In this document: piece after piece, positions 1 to 5,869 of the stretch
Layout of the letters: each line of letters starts with the position of its first letter
Position numbering within the stretch: position 1 is the stretch's first letter
Assembly: GCA_030622395.1 (NCBI GenBank)
Contig: JAUXGF010000211.1
Span: 1 to 5,869, forward strand
From: Calditrichaceae bacterium
GTDB taxonomy: Bacteria; Calditrichota; Calditrichia; Calditrichales; Calditrichaceae
DNA length: 5,869 nt
Direction: 5' to 3'
Notes under the pieces: generated by a model
What the model was told of the DNA's origin: nothing
The model's database searches: none
What the model saw: the letters and a program-made list of their open reading frames with translations, nothing else
Program-made: the position numbers and the translations under genes

Positions 1-619
1 CATCCCAGCCCACGCCAAATTGATGCAGGTATTTATAAATCATTTCATAATATTGCTGGGTTTTTGTTCTGGGCAGAGTATGCGTATAACCAACTTCCGA
101 TTCTTTTTGGCGCAGGATTTCAATATTTTCTGCTGTATAGTCATCATAGTCATCATCATCACTTAATTGGTCTCCTTCCCAGATACCCTTTTCGAAAGCT
201 TTAGCATAGACTTTAGACCAGTATTTCAGCTCATTCCAATGCTCGTCGCCAAAAGCGCGCATGCGTTCGTCTTCTTTATCGCCCTTGTTATCGTAAATTA
301 TGTTAGCCGTCCAAAAGCCGATTTCCAAGGCGGCGAATAAAGCGGCGCGCCAGTATGACTTTGTATAAAACTCACCCGCGCCAGGCACTAAAGCAGACAT
401 AAAAGCAGCCTTTACACCGGAAACCCGTTTTTGCTCAGCCTGGATACTATCCCCTGTTTCTTTTTCCGCCTGCTCTAACAAATTATACTTTTCAGCGTTA
501 AAATTAAATACGCTTTTATTATTATCCGGATTTATCCGCACGTTTTCCCGCTTCTTATTATCGGCAGCCTGAACAAACAAGACAGAAAACAGTACAAAAA
601 CAATAATTAAATTACGCAT
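1..619 (-). CDS. Partial PGAGE-motif envelope protein (DUF5683-like), function unknown, 3' end beyond the window
   Basis: The frame is open from an ATG at 619-617 to the left edge, giving 206 complete residues with no stop. The start is supported by a good Shine-Dalgarno (AAAGGTGA, 631-624, with 7 nt between its AGG core and the ATG) and by the leader that follows. Residues 1-18 (MRNLIIVFVLFSVLFVQA) form a Sec-type signal peptide with a plausible VQA|A cleavage site. A charged linker (about 20-66) leads to a hydrophobic block with the motif ALVPGAGEFY (76-85), followed by a probable membrane helix at about 89-109. Next come a polar stretch with FGDEHWNE (123-130), an acidic run (154-161, DDDDYDDY) and a YYEMIYKYLHQFGVGWD segment (190-206). 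The SALVPG-G-E/Q-F/LY hairpin resembles DUF5683-type proteins. From memory, the DEHW and YYEMI..Y..F..GWD motifs occur together in conserved hypothetical proteins of FCB bacteria. No catalytic residues can be recognised. An envelope location is inferred from the leader and the helix. The coding assignment is firm, the family moderate, the function unknown. Confidence 0.85.
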   Translation of the reverse strand, partial: MRNLIIVFVLFSVLFVQAADNKKRENVRINPDNNKSVFNFNAEKYNLLEQAEKETGDSIQAEQKRVSGVKAAFMSALVPGAGEFYTKSYWRAALFAALEIGFWTANIIYDNKGDKEDERMRAFGDEHWNELKYWSKVYAKAFEKGIWEGDQLSDDDDYDDYTAENIEILRQKESEVGYTHTLPRTKTQQYYEMIYKYLHQFGVGWD

Positions 620-683
620 TACTTCACCTTTATTTTTTAACTGAAATTTTGTAAAAATTAAATAATCATTTAGAATCAATAAA

Positions 684-692
684 ATTATAACA
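684..692 (-). promoter_or_regulatory. Candidate extended -10 promoter for the PGAGE-motif gene
   Basis: Read on the minus strand, 692-684 is TGTTATAAT, a perfect TATAAT hexamer preceded by the extended -10 TGn. It sits in a strongly AT-rich leader 65 nt before the ATG at 619, which would place the transcript start near 677 and give a 5' leader of about 58 nt. No convincing -35 hexamer is present at 16-18 bp spacing (the 17-bp position reads CACTGA). I also found no clear match to the Bacteroidota-type TAnnTTTG -7 element. The position fits a separate promoter for the gene at 1-619, but AT-rich DNA produces such hexamers by chance. Confidence 0.35.
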
Positions 693-704
693 TATCGTGT
701 AATA

Positions 705-719
705 ACTCAGTGACGGAGT
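705..719. promoter_or_regulatory. Operator-like imperfect dyad next to the candidate promoter
   Basis: The plus strand reads ACTCAGTGACGGAGT, a 15-bp dyad centred on 712. Six of the seven base pairs are complementary (only 709/715 fails). It covers the position a -35 element would occupy for the TATAAT at 689-684, where a repressor or activator could bind. A short dyad of this quality can arise by chance in a region this size, and no regulator gene is visible, so this is only a candidate. Confidence 0.15.
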
Positions 720-756
720 AAAGAATTTATTTGAGTGTATATTTGGAATAACACAA

Positions 757-787
757 ACCCACCCCTAACCCCTCCCAAGAGGGGAAT
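757..787. repeat. GC-rich repeat unit with a CCCCTC/GAGGGG stem-loop
   Basis: A C-rich block in otherwise AT-rich DNA contains the duplicated core ACCCCTA / ACCCCTC (761-774) and then a perfect 6-bp inverted repeat, CCCCTC (769-774) and GAGGGG (779-784), around a CCAA loop. The composition differs sharply from both flanks and from the neighbouring genes. From memory, CACCCCTAACCCCTCCCAAG-like units recur between genes of FCB genomes, so I read this as one copy of a dispersed intergenic repeat; the window itself holds only this copy. No T-tract follows the hairpin on either strand, which argues against a classical intrinsic terminator. Confidence 0.5.
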
Positions 788-798
788 AAGCAATGTCC

Positions 799-818
799 AT
801 CCCGAAAATCGGGATTTT
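799..818 (+). repeat. Perfect 7-bp stem-loop with short T-run on the plus strand
   Basis: ATCCCGA (799-805) and TCGGGAT (809-815) pair perfectly around an AAA loop. On the plus strand the stem's last T and the next three bases make a four-T run (815-818), so in shape it is a weak intrinsic terminator, but no plus-strand gene reads into it. On the minus strand, the direction of all genes here, the stem is followed by GGACATT with no T-run. It could still slow or protect the 3' end of the upstream operon transcript. It may equally be part of the same dispersed repeat as the CCCCTC/GAGGGG hairpin 14 bp away. Confidence 0.45.
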
Positions 819-820
819 AT

Positions 821-851
821 GTTGTGATTTCGACTACTAATCTATCACAAC
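821..851. repeat. Perfect 8-bp inverted repeat GTTGTGAT / ATCACAAC
   Basis: GTTGTGAT (821-828) and ATCACAAC (844-851) are exact reverse complements separated by 15 nt. The stem lies about 50 nt beyond the stop codon of the upstream gene, so in that gene's transcript it would fold in the 3' untranslated region. It is the third perfect stem within 83 bp. It could be a transcript-end structure, a protein-binding dyad or the arms of a small repeat element. No adjacent duplicated target site is apparent. Confidence 0.4.
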
Positions 852-870
852 TTTTCCCAACACAAAACAC

Positions 871-906
871 ATTCTCCACTCTACGCTCTCCGCTTTACGC
901 TCATCT
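871..906. repeat. Degenerate tandem repeat overlapping the 3' end of the barrel gene
   Basis: The sequence is built from imperfect copies of CT-rich units. TACGCTC occurs at 882-888 and again at 896-902, giving a 14-bp period (CTCTACGCTCTCCG at 879-892, then CTTTACGCTCATCT at 893-906), and a related CTCCACT lies at 873-879. The second copy runs into the stop codon (901-903) and last codon of the upstream gene. The minus strand is correspondingly purine-rich (GAGCGTA units). It looks like simple-repeat or dispersed-repeat sequence abutting the coding end. Confidence 0.4.
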
Positions 907-3900
907 CCCCCGCCTTTTAAACAAATTGCCATGCATTAAACCACCCATACGTTCCCTTATATCAAATTCAAATAAAGCGCCGAAGTAAAAACGCCAGTCT
1001 TTTTGATACGTTACATTATGATTTACCACTTCATCCAAAGGATAAACCGCTTCGGCAAAAAAGCGCGTCGGGAAAAGATAATAGGAAAATGTATCTAAGC
1101 GAAGTTGAAATCCTATATCGCGTTTAAAATCCATCCAGTCAATTTCTTTACCGCTCCAGGCGTTTCCATAATCATAAAAAACGCCGAAATAAAGTTTAGC
1201 AAAATATAAATGTCCCAATCTCGCGTCAATGTTTTGCAACAAGGGAAAGCGGTAGCAGGCTGATCCGATCAACTTATTTCTGCCTTCAACGCTAAAGTAC
1301 GAATAGCCCTTCATCCCTAATAAACCGCCGGCAAATAAGTTAAAAAAGCTATCCACCGGGCGGTCGATATATCCCGCGCGCAGCCTCAAACTTAAAGCAT
1401 GATTATTGAGAAACGGGTTTTTGAAAAATTCTTCCCAATCAAGCGTTAATTGATGGAAGCTGTAATTTTTGTAAACTTCCTTTAAGCCAATCTCGCTGAG
1501 AGCAAAATCTTCTATAAAATCATTTGACTCAAAACTGTGCTTAAAGAAAACATATCTTCCTGCGGAAGGGTTAATATTTTTATTGCGGTCTGAGTGAACC
1601 ATATCCGTAAAAACGCTCCATTCAAAGGCATATCCTTTTAAATAATTATAATGAAATGTAAACGGTAACCACGACTCTTCCCCTATTTCATCATACATTC
1701 CGTCCTGATCAATCTTGGCGTTATAGCGTCTTAAAACATAAGCGGCTCTATAATCAAACGTATCAAAAACACGACCGGAAACCCCGCCCCGGAATTCAGT
1801 TAAATTAAAATTTACTTTTCTATTAAATTGTAGAGTGTAGCCTCCCCTATCTATATTAAGAGTATCCGCTATATTTGCAGTAGAGTTATATGCCTCGAAG
1901 AAAATGGTCGGTTTAAATTTTTTAATTTCAAAATATCCATACAGGTCATAATCAAAATCGCTGTTAACGGCAGCTCCGCCTATCAACAGATATTTATCTA
2001 ACACATCTGAAGAAATCACATATAAACCGGGTTTAATCGTCTCGTAATCAATTAATAGACGGGGAAGAATATGCAAATTATCAGCAAATGTCTGGCGGTA
2101 AGGTTTTATTTCCGGTTCTTCATTAATAGTATTATCAAAATTTTTATCAGGGATAGATTGGATATAATCAGGGTTATATTCAGCGGCTGCCATATCTATT
2201 TTCTGCGGATTATCAAGTTCATATATACGGTAACCGAGGCTGTCATAACAGGAATATATAAGGCAGCCGTTTTTATTTACCGAAGGCATCATTGCCCCGC
2301 CGGTGATATTAGTTATTAATATCTTTTCAGCGGTTTCTAAATTATAACGGTAAATATTGTAAATTCCCGTACTGCTTGCGGCATAATACATATAAGGCGA
2401 ATCCGGTTGAAAAGCAGGGTAGCGCAGTTCTTCTTCAGCGCTTAAAAACAGGCGATACTCATTTTTCTGTAAATCATAAATTCCAAGATTGCGCCCGTAT
2501 TCTATTGCCGTATCAAAAACAATTTTAGAATCGTCATTTTGCCAGCGCGGATGAAAAATCTGCCGTTCATTTTTAAAAATCAACACTTGTTTAATTTCAC
2601 CGCCGCGGTAACGAACCTTGCGAAATGCCGTTATATCGTCAGAGCCGGTATGGTTTAACTTACCGGTCTCAATATCAAAATAAATTGTTTTTGAAAAATC
2701 GCTTTTTAGATTTTCGGGAAGACGATAAATATTAAGTTGATGAAGCCCATTGGTTACGGTTACAAAAGCCAATTTATTCCCGTCATGGCTAAAATCGGGA
2801 TTGCCCCCCCGCAGTCCTTTAGTGAGCCTTATTTCCTCTTCTTCCTGCAGGTCATATAAATAAAGATCATTATAGGAAGAGCCATAATTATTTGTTTTCT
2901 GCCTGGCATAAGCGATATAGCGCCCATCAGGCGACCATGACAGCGAGGACGATATGCCCGGGACAAGGTTCTTTTTTTCAGCCTTTATTTTATCATAAAC
3001 CACTAAATGGTTTTTACTGAAATAATCTTCTCCGCTATTGGATATGTATGCAATTTTCAAGCCGTCCGGAGACCAGACCGGATAGATATTAGCCGACCCT
3101 TCTTTATCAATAAGATTCCCTTTAATTAGATTATTACGGATATTTTTTGTGCGGCTTTTATAAACCGTTTCTAATGAATCTTTCCAATCCGCATACAACG
3201 TATTGACGGGAATTCCCGCTGCAGATTCCAACACGCCTTCAAATGTGTACGAAGTCCATTTGGATGAAATTTGAGTAATATCTTCTAAAATTTTTTCGCC
3301 AAAACGATTTGTTAAATAATTAACGAAAGATAAACCTAAATTATATGATGATTCATTACCGAGGCTGGTTTTCCCAAAGACGCCCATTGCATTGTATGTT
3401 AATAAGCTGTTGTTTAATACGCGGTCTCTAAGAATCATTTCACGATGGGGATCGCGGTAATCATAACGGCTGCCGTCAGCCTGATGCTGGGCTGTGCCTT
3501 CGGCAAACCATACCGGTATATTAACCGAACTTATTGGATAGGAAACCAGCGTATTGGGGAAACCGCGCACAACGTCTTTCCGCTTTTCTTTTTCATAAGT
3601 AAAAACCTGAAAAAAACCATAGGGAAAAAGGATACTGCTTTTAATCATTTTTTGGATTGAAATCATGTGGGTATATTCGTGGGTAATCACATCACGCAGC
3701 CAGTTTTTAGTGCCGCGCATAATATAGTCAAGGTTAGTCGTAAAAATTTCCACTTTATTATCAAAAAAGAAGGCGGCTCCATTGGCATAATCATCCGTAT
3801 CTTTAATTACAAAATGAATCTTATTCTTAGGCTCATAATTATAAAGACCGGTAACGTGAGGATAAATTTCTTCGGCAATTTTTGCCGCCAAAAGAGCGCT

Positions 3901-4053
3901 GCGTTTCGTCCCCTTGTGAAAATGAATTTTAAAATGCTCGGTATCAAAAGACCGCCATTCTAATTCAGGATGATTATATTGAAAAAACTGGGCGTAAGCA
4001 GGGCTGTTCGTTATCAATAATACAAATAATATTCCACTTAAAATACTGCGCAT
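901..4053 (-). CDS. Outer-membrane protein: gluzincin peptidase domain + TolB/PD40 propeller + Omp85-like barrel
   Basis: A complete 1050-residue secreted envelope protein. The ATG (4053-4051) follows a Shine-Dalgarno and opens a signal peptide ending AYA|Q after residue 21. Residues about 30-300 match a peptidase MA-like metalloprotease: HEYTH at 125-129 gives zinc ligands H125 and H129 and catalytic E126, and WFAEG (182-186) gives E185 as the likely third ligand, the gluzincin arrangement. Six PD40/TolB-type repeats follow, starting near 324, 369, 417, 500, 544 and 588; the clearest carry SPDG (328-331, 374-377). A linker (about 614-655) leads to some 380 residues of alternating aromatic/polar strands, enough for a 16-strand barrel. 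This has surface-antigen/Omp85 hallmarks: GGLLGMKGYSYF (909-920), YRFPL (934-938) and FYDYGNAW (959-966). I infer a barrel in the outer membrane with the protease and propeller on one side; protein substrate unknown. It lies 12 bp behind the M6 gene, hence operonic. Catalytic residues look intact. FCB proteins of this layout are often annotated as TolB/PD40 proteins. Confidence 0.93.
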   Translation of the reverse strand: MRSILSGILFVLLITNSPAYAQFFQYNHPELEWRSFDTEHFKIHFHKGTKRSALLAAKIAEEIYPHVTGLYNYEPKNKIHFVIKDTDDYANGAAFFFDNKVEIFTTNLDYIMRGTKNWLRDVITHEYTHMISIQKMIKSSILFPYGFFQVFTYEKEKRKDVVRGFPNTLVSYPISSVNIPVWFAEGTAQHQADGSRYDYRDPHREMILRDRVLNNSLLTYNAMGVFGKTSLGNESSYNLGLSFVNYLTNRFGEKILEDITQISSKWTSYTFEGVLESAAGIPVNTLYADWKDSLETVYKSRTKNIRNNLIKGNLIDKEGSANIYPVWSPDGLKIAYISNSGEDYFSKNHLVVYDKIKAEKKNLVPGISSSLSWSPDGRYIAYARQKTNNYGSSYNDLYLYDLQEEEEIRLTKGLRGGNPDFSHDGNKLAFVTVTNGLHQLNIYRLPENLKSDFSKTIYFDIETGKLNHTGSDDITAFRKVRYRGGEIKQVLIFKNERQIFHPRWQNDDSKIVFDTAIEYGRNLGIYDLQKNEYRLFLSAEEELRYPAFQPDSPYMYYAASSTGIYNIYRYNLETAEKILITNITGGAMMPSVNKNGCLIYSCYDSLGYRIYELDNPQKIDMAAAEYNPDYIQSIPDKNFDNTINEEPEIKPYRQTFADNLHILPRLLIDYETIKPGLYVISSDVLDKYLLIGGAAVNSDFDYDLYGYFEIKKFKPTIFFEAYNSTANIADTLNIDRGGYTLQFNRKVNFNLTEFRGGVSGRVFDTFDYRAAYVLRRYNAKIDQDGMYDEIGEESWLPFTFHYNYLKGYAFEWSVFTDMVHSDRNKNINPSAGRYVFFKHSFESNDFIEDFALSEIGLKEVYKNYSFHQLTLDWEEFFKNPFLNNHALSLRLRAGYIDRPVDSFFNLFAGGLLGMKGYSYFSVEGRNKLIGSACYRFPLLQNIDARLGHLYFAKLYFGVFYDYGNAWSGKEIDWMDFKRDIGFQLRLDTFSYYLFPTRFFAEAVYPLDEVVNHNVTYQKDWRFYFGALFEFDIRERMGGLMHGNLFKRRGR

Positions 4054-4057
4054 TGAA

Positions 4058-4063
4058 TTTCCT
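4058..4063 (-). promoter_or_regulatory. Shine-Dalgarno in the 12-bp gap between the two operon genes
   Basis: On the minus strand, AGGAAA (4063-4058) lies 4 nt before the ATG at 4053 and starts 2 nt after the TAA stop (4068-4066) of the upstream gene. It fixes the start of the barrel protein directly ahead of its signal peptide. Ribosomes ending the upstream gene would cover this site, so translational coupling is likely. There is no room for a separate promoter in the gap. Confidence 0.75.
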
Positions 4064-4065
4064 GT

Positions 4066-5869
4066 TTAATGAATAACCATAATCTTAATAATTTTACTTT
4101 CCGAACCGCCGTCTGATTTCGCTTCAATTTGGCAGAGATATACGCCCGAAGCCACAGAAGAGACATCCCATTTTTTTTCATTATCCACTCTGCCGTCTCC
4201 CGGCGCGCTAAATTGATCGACCAGCATTCCCGCCGTATCAAATATGCGTATTTTTACAGAAGCCGGTTCATTTAAATAATAGCGGATTGTAGTATAGCTC
4301 CCGCTGTTTGGATTGGGATAATTGTATGCTCTGTTCGAGGGCATCAGGCTGGATGTTACCGGTTTATAAGTGAGCTTATCTTCACTCAAAACATTGTTTG
4401 CCGCATTGTAATTAGACTGCGTCCAAAATATTTGCGGATCGTCTTCCTTAAGCGCTAACTGCCAGGCATAAAGCGATCCGCCGCTTGTTACAACCATCAG
4501 TTCCATTCCTTCATCCTGATCTAATTGCGTTAGAATCGGCGAGGTCTCAATGCCGCCGCCGGCAGATAGCGGGAAATCGGAAAGTGAATATCCGTTAACG
4601 TTGTAACCGATTACCTGCCCTGCGGAAGTGGAAGCGATTAAATCCAATATGCCGTCGCCGTCCGCATCAAAAATAAGCGGCGTTCCCACAAGATTTTCAT
4701 TTTCTAATAATTTGGGTTTGATAGGAAATCCGGAAATAAGGAAACCTTTCAGGTTATAAGCATAAATGCCGTAGTCAGCGTTAAATACAATATCATAAAC
4801 TCCATTATTGTCCATATCAACCACGGCAAACTGTCCGTTTGGCGAAGCTGAAACTTCAAACTCATCAACTCCGGCGGGATTGGAAACGCTGAATGTTTTT
4901 GTCGATTCATTATATGTAATTAAATCAACGCCGCTTTCGTTGAGCGCAGCCAATGCCGCGTAATCTACTGCGCTGGTAAAATCGGGTAACCGGCTGCCGG
5001 TATTTATGGCAATATCGGCAACCCCGTGTACGGTTGATAAGGAGTTAATTATATTACCTGAAAAATCCAGCGCATAAATTGAATCATTATTACAGGCAAG
5101 ATAAATAGAATCATTTTTTATTACTACAGGAGAAATAATTGAAGCGTTAAATCCTGTTGAAAAAAGTTTTTGCGCTAACGAATCGCCGCCGACATTTGAT
5201 CTATCTAAACTAAAGCCGTATAAGCTGTCTTTTACCGCGACGAATAAAAATTCATTTTTTTGATTGCCGGAAGTATCAGCCAAAGCTAATGAAATAATTG
5301 CAGTAGATGAATTGTTTTTGGCAATCAAAAATTTATTCTCAAAAAACAGACCGCCGCCCCCTGCCCCGGCGGCATAAATATTACCGGAATCACAGCTAAA
5401 AAAGAATTCATTCGTTTCGTCCTCAACCAATCCCGCAATGGAATAAGCCGTGTTTGAGCTGTCCGCTGTCAGAGATAATGGATAGCCTTCCTCATAAAAA
5501 CCGCGCAGGTAATTGAAAGTCATAATATCTAAATTATTATCGCTAAAATTATTTATGGTTATATGCGAAACAGCATTATTCAAATTAGCTTTTGTATTCG
5601 GAATTGAACTATTTGAAAACTCATTTTTATATAAATACGCTTTATTGTCTTTAAACCAGAAATCAACCCATGTGCCAAGTTCCGAGCCGTAGCCTCCCTC
5701 TAAAAAATAATAGCTTTGCCCGATATCTTCAGAACCGTCGGCTTCTTCTATGTCAACTGCGCGGCGTTTTGGATCGTCGTTAATTTTATTTTCCGGGCCG
5801 TTAGCGGCAATTACACTTTCATCAATATGCCAAATTAAAATACCCGCGCCGGGCAAGCCCCAGTCATAA
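4066..5869 (-). CDS. Partial M6 family metalloprotease-like protein with beta-propeller repeats and T9SS sorting domain, 5' end beyond the window
   Basis: The frame is open through the right edge; 600 residues are visible, numbered here from the codon at 5868-5866. Residues 1-18 (YDWGLPGAGILIWHIDES), with AVDIEEADG at 37-45, match the conserved segment at the end of M6/immune inhibitor A-type domains (PG.GLLIWHIDE, vDleEADG), so the HExxH site should lie upstream, unseen. Residues about 145-471 hold roughly seven blade-like repeats of hydrophobic strands ending in G-x-I/L-Y-A/G-type turns (near 154, 206, 253, 302, 358, 408, 455). Two calcium-loop or FG-GAP-like motifs are present, DMDNNGVYD (351-359) and DADGDGILD (401-409). 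After a linker, YNYPNP (515-520) opens an 80-residue Ig-like Por/T9SS type A sorting domain ending KIIKIMVIH. I infer secretion to the cell surface or medium by the type IX system, with probable C-terminal cleavage and anchoring. It is the upstream gene of the operon. Proteolytic activity cannot be confirmed because the active site is outside the window. Confidence 0.92.
   Translation of the reverse strand, partial: YDWGLPGAGILIWHIDESVIAANGPENKINDDPKRRAVDIEEADGSEDIGQSYYFLEGGYGSELGTWVDFWFKDNKAYLYKNEFSNSSIPNTKANLNNAVSHITINNFSDNNLDIMTFNYLRGFYEEGYPLSLTADSSNTAYSIAGLVEDETNEFFFSCDSGNIYAAGAGGGGLFFENKFLIAKNNSSTAIISLALADTSGNQKNEFLFVAVKDSLYGFSLDRSNVGGDSLAQKLFSTGFNASIISPVVIKNDSIYLACNNDSIYALDFSGNIINSLSTVHGVADIAINTGSRLPDFTSAVDYAALAALNESGVDLITYNESTKTFSVSNPAGVDEFEVSASPNGQFAVVDMDNNGVYDIVFNADYGIYAYNLKGFLISGFPIKPKLLENENLVGTPLIFDADGDGILDLIASTSAGQVIGYNVNGYSLSDFPLSAGGGIETSPILTQLDQDEGMELMVVTSGGSLYAWQLALKEDDPQIFWTQSNYNAANNVLSEDKLTYKPVTSSLMPSNRAYNYPNPNSGSYTTIRYYLNEPASVKIRIFDTAGMLVDQFSAPGDGRVDNEKKWDVSSVASGVYLCQIEAKSDGGSESKIIKIMVIH

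Noticed and set aside
799..818. Stem-loop with T-run as an intrinsic terminator of the barrel gene.
   Set aside because: The T-run is on the plus strand, while the gene is transcribed on the minus strand, where no T-run follows the stem. I kept it only as a repeat/stem-loop.
793..840. A 15-codon plus-strand frame (ATG to TAA, MSIPKIGILCCDFDY) preceded by GAGGGG at 779-784.
   Set aside because: The apparent Shine-Dalgarno is an arm of one hairpin and the frame runs through another; no promoter precedes it and it lies in likely repeat DNA. A chance frame is the simpler reading.
2071..2319. Plus-strand open frame of 82 codons inside the barrel/propeller gene.
   Set aside because: It lies wholly opposite well-supported coding sequence (propeller end and linker), has low-complexity Ile/Phe-rich composition and no recognisable domain.
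2804..2810. Run of seven C (G7 in the coding strand) as a possible phase-variable tract.
   Set aside because: It encodes the conserved-looking Arg-Gly-Gly turn of a PD40 repeat, the frame is intact, and seven bases is short for a contingency locus.
3445..3963. Two consecutive plus-strand open frames (3445-3660 and 3667-3963) opposite the peptidase domain.
   Set aside because: They are antisense shadows of the conserved zinc-peptidase region, which includes the HEYTH codons at 3681-3667; no domain or ribosome binding site supports them.
4038..4241. Minus-strand open frame of 67 codons across the junction of the two operon genes.
   Set aside because: It lies in another frame over the conserved sorting domain and the start of the next gene, whose frames are strongly supported.
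5854..5856. TTG as a possible start codon for the M6-like protein.
   Set aside because: The frame continues upstream to the window edge (YDWG before this Leu) and the conserved M6 motif spans the codon, so it is an internal Leu.
1..5869. Search for a defence system, mobile element, CRISPR array or RNA gene.
   Set aside because: I found no regularly spaced repeat array, transposase, integrase, nuclease or NTPase motifs, and no tRNA-like or rRNA-like sequence. The coding content is envelope and secretion proteins.

Overview
The window shows a stretch of chromosome from a Gram-negative bacterium of the FCB superphylum (Bacteroidota / Ignavibacteriota / Calditrichota and related candidate phyla). 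I infer this from a Por-secretion (T9SS) type C-terminal sorting domain in one protein, from an outer-membrane beta-barrel protein joined to a TolB-like propeller, from a small PGAGE-motif envelope protein of a kind I associate with this group, and from moderately AT-rich sequence. Genus or species cannot be named from the sequence.

Layout, all genes on the minus strand, so transcription runs from right to left. (1) 4066-5869: the C-terminal 600 residues of a large secreted protein. It starts with the end of an M6 (immune inhibitor A-like) metalloprotease domain, continues with a beta-propeller-like repeat region carrying calcium-loop motifs, and ends in a T9SS type A sorting domain. Its N-terminus and the zinc site lie beyond the right edge. 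(2) 901-4053: a complete 1050-residue envelope protein starting 12 bp after gene 1, with its own Shine-Dalgarno in that gap, so the two almost certainly form an operon. It joins a signal peptide, a gluzincin-type zinc peptidase domain (HEYTH plus a downstream Glu), a six-repeat TolB/PD40 propeller and an Omp85/surface-antigen-like outer-membrane barrel. (3) 620-900: a 281-bp intergenic region. Its half next to gene 2 is packed with inverted and degenerate direct repeats that look like dispersed repeat material. The other half is AT-rich and holds a plausible extended -10 promoter for the next gene. (4) 1-619: the N-terminal 206 residues of a small envelope protein with a PGAGE/GEFY motif and one membrane segment. 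It runs off the left edge and has no assigned function.

Working picture (inference): genes 1 and 2 encode a cell-surface pair, a T9SS-exported M6 protease-like protein and an outer-membrane protein with its own periplasmic or surface-exposed protease and propeller. Gene 4 is probably transcribed from its own promoter and adds another conserved envelope component. I saw no tRNA, rRNA, CRISPR array, transposase, integrase or recognisable antiphage system. The least ordinary items are the domain fusion in gene 2 and the repeat cluster between genes 2 and 4.
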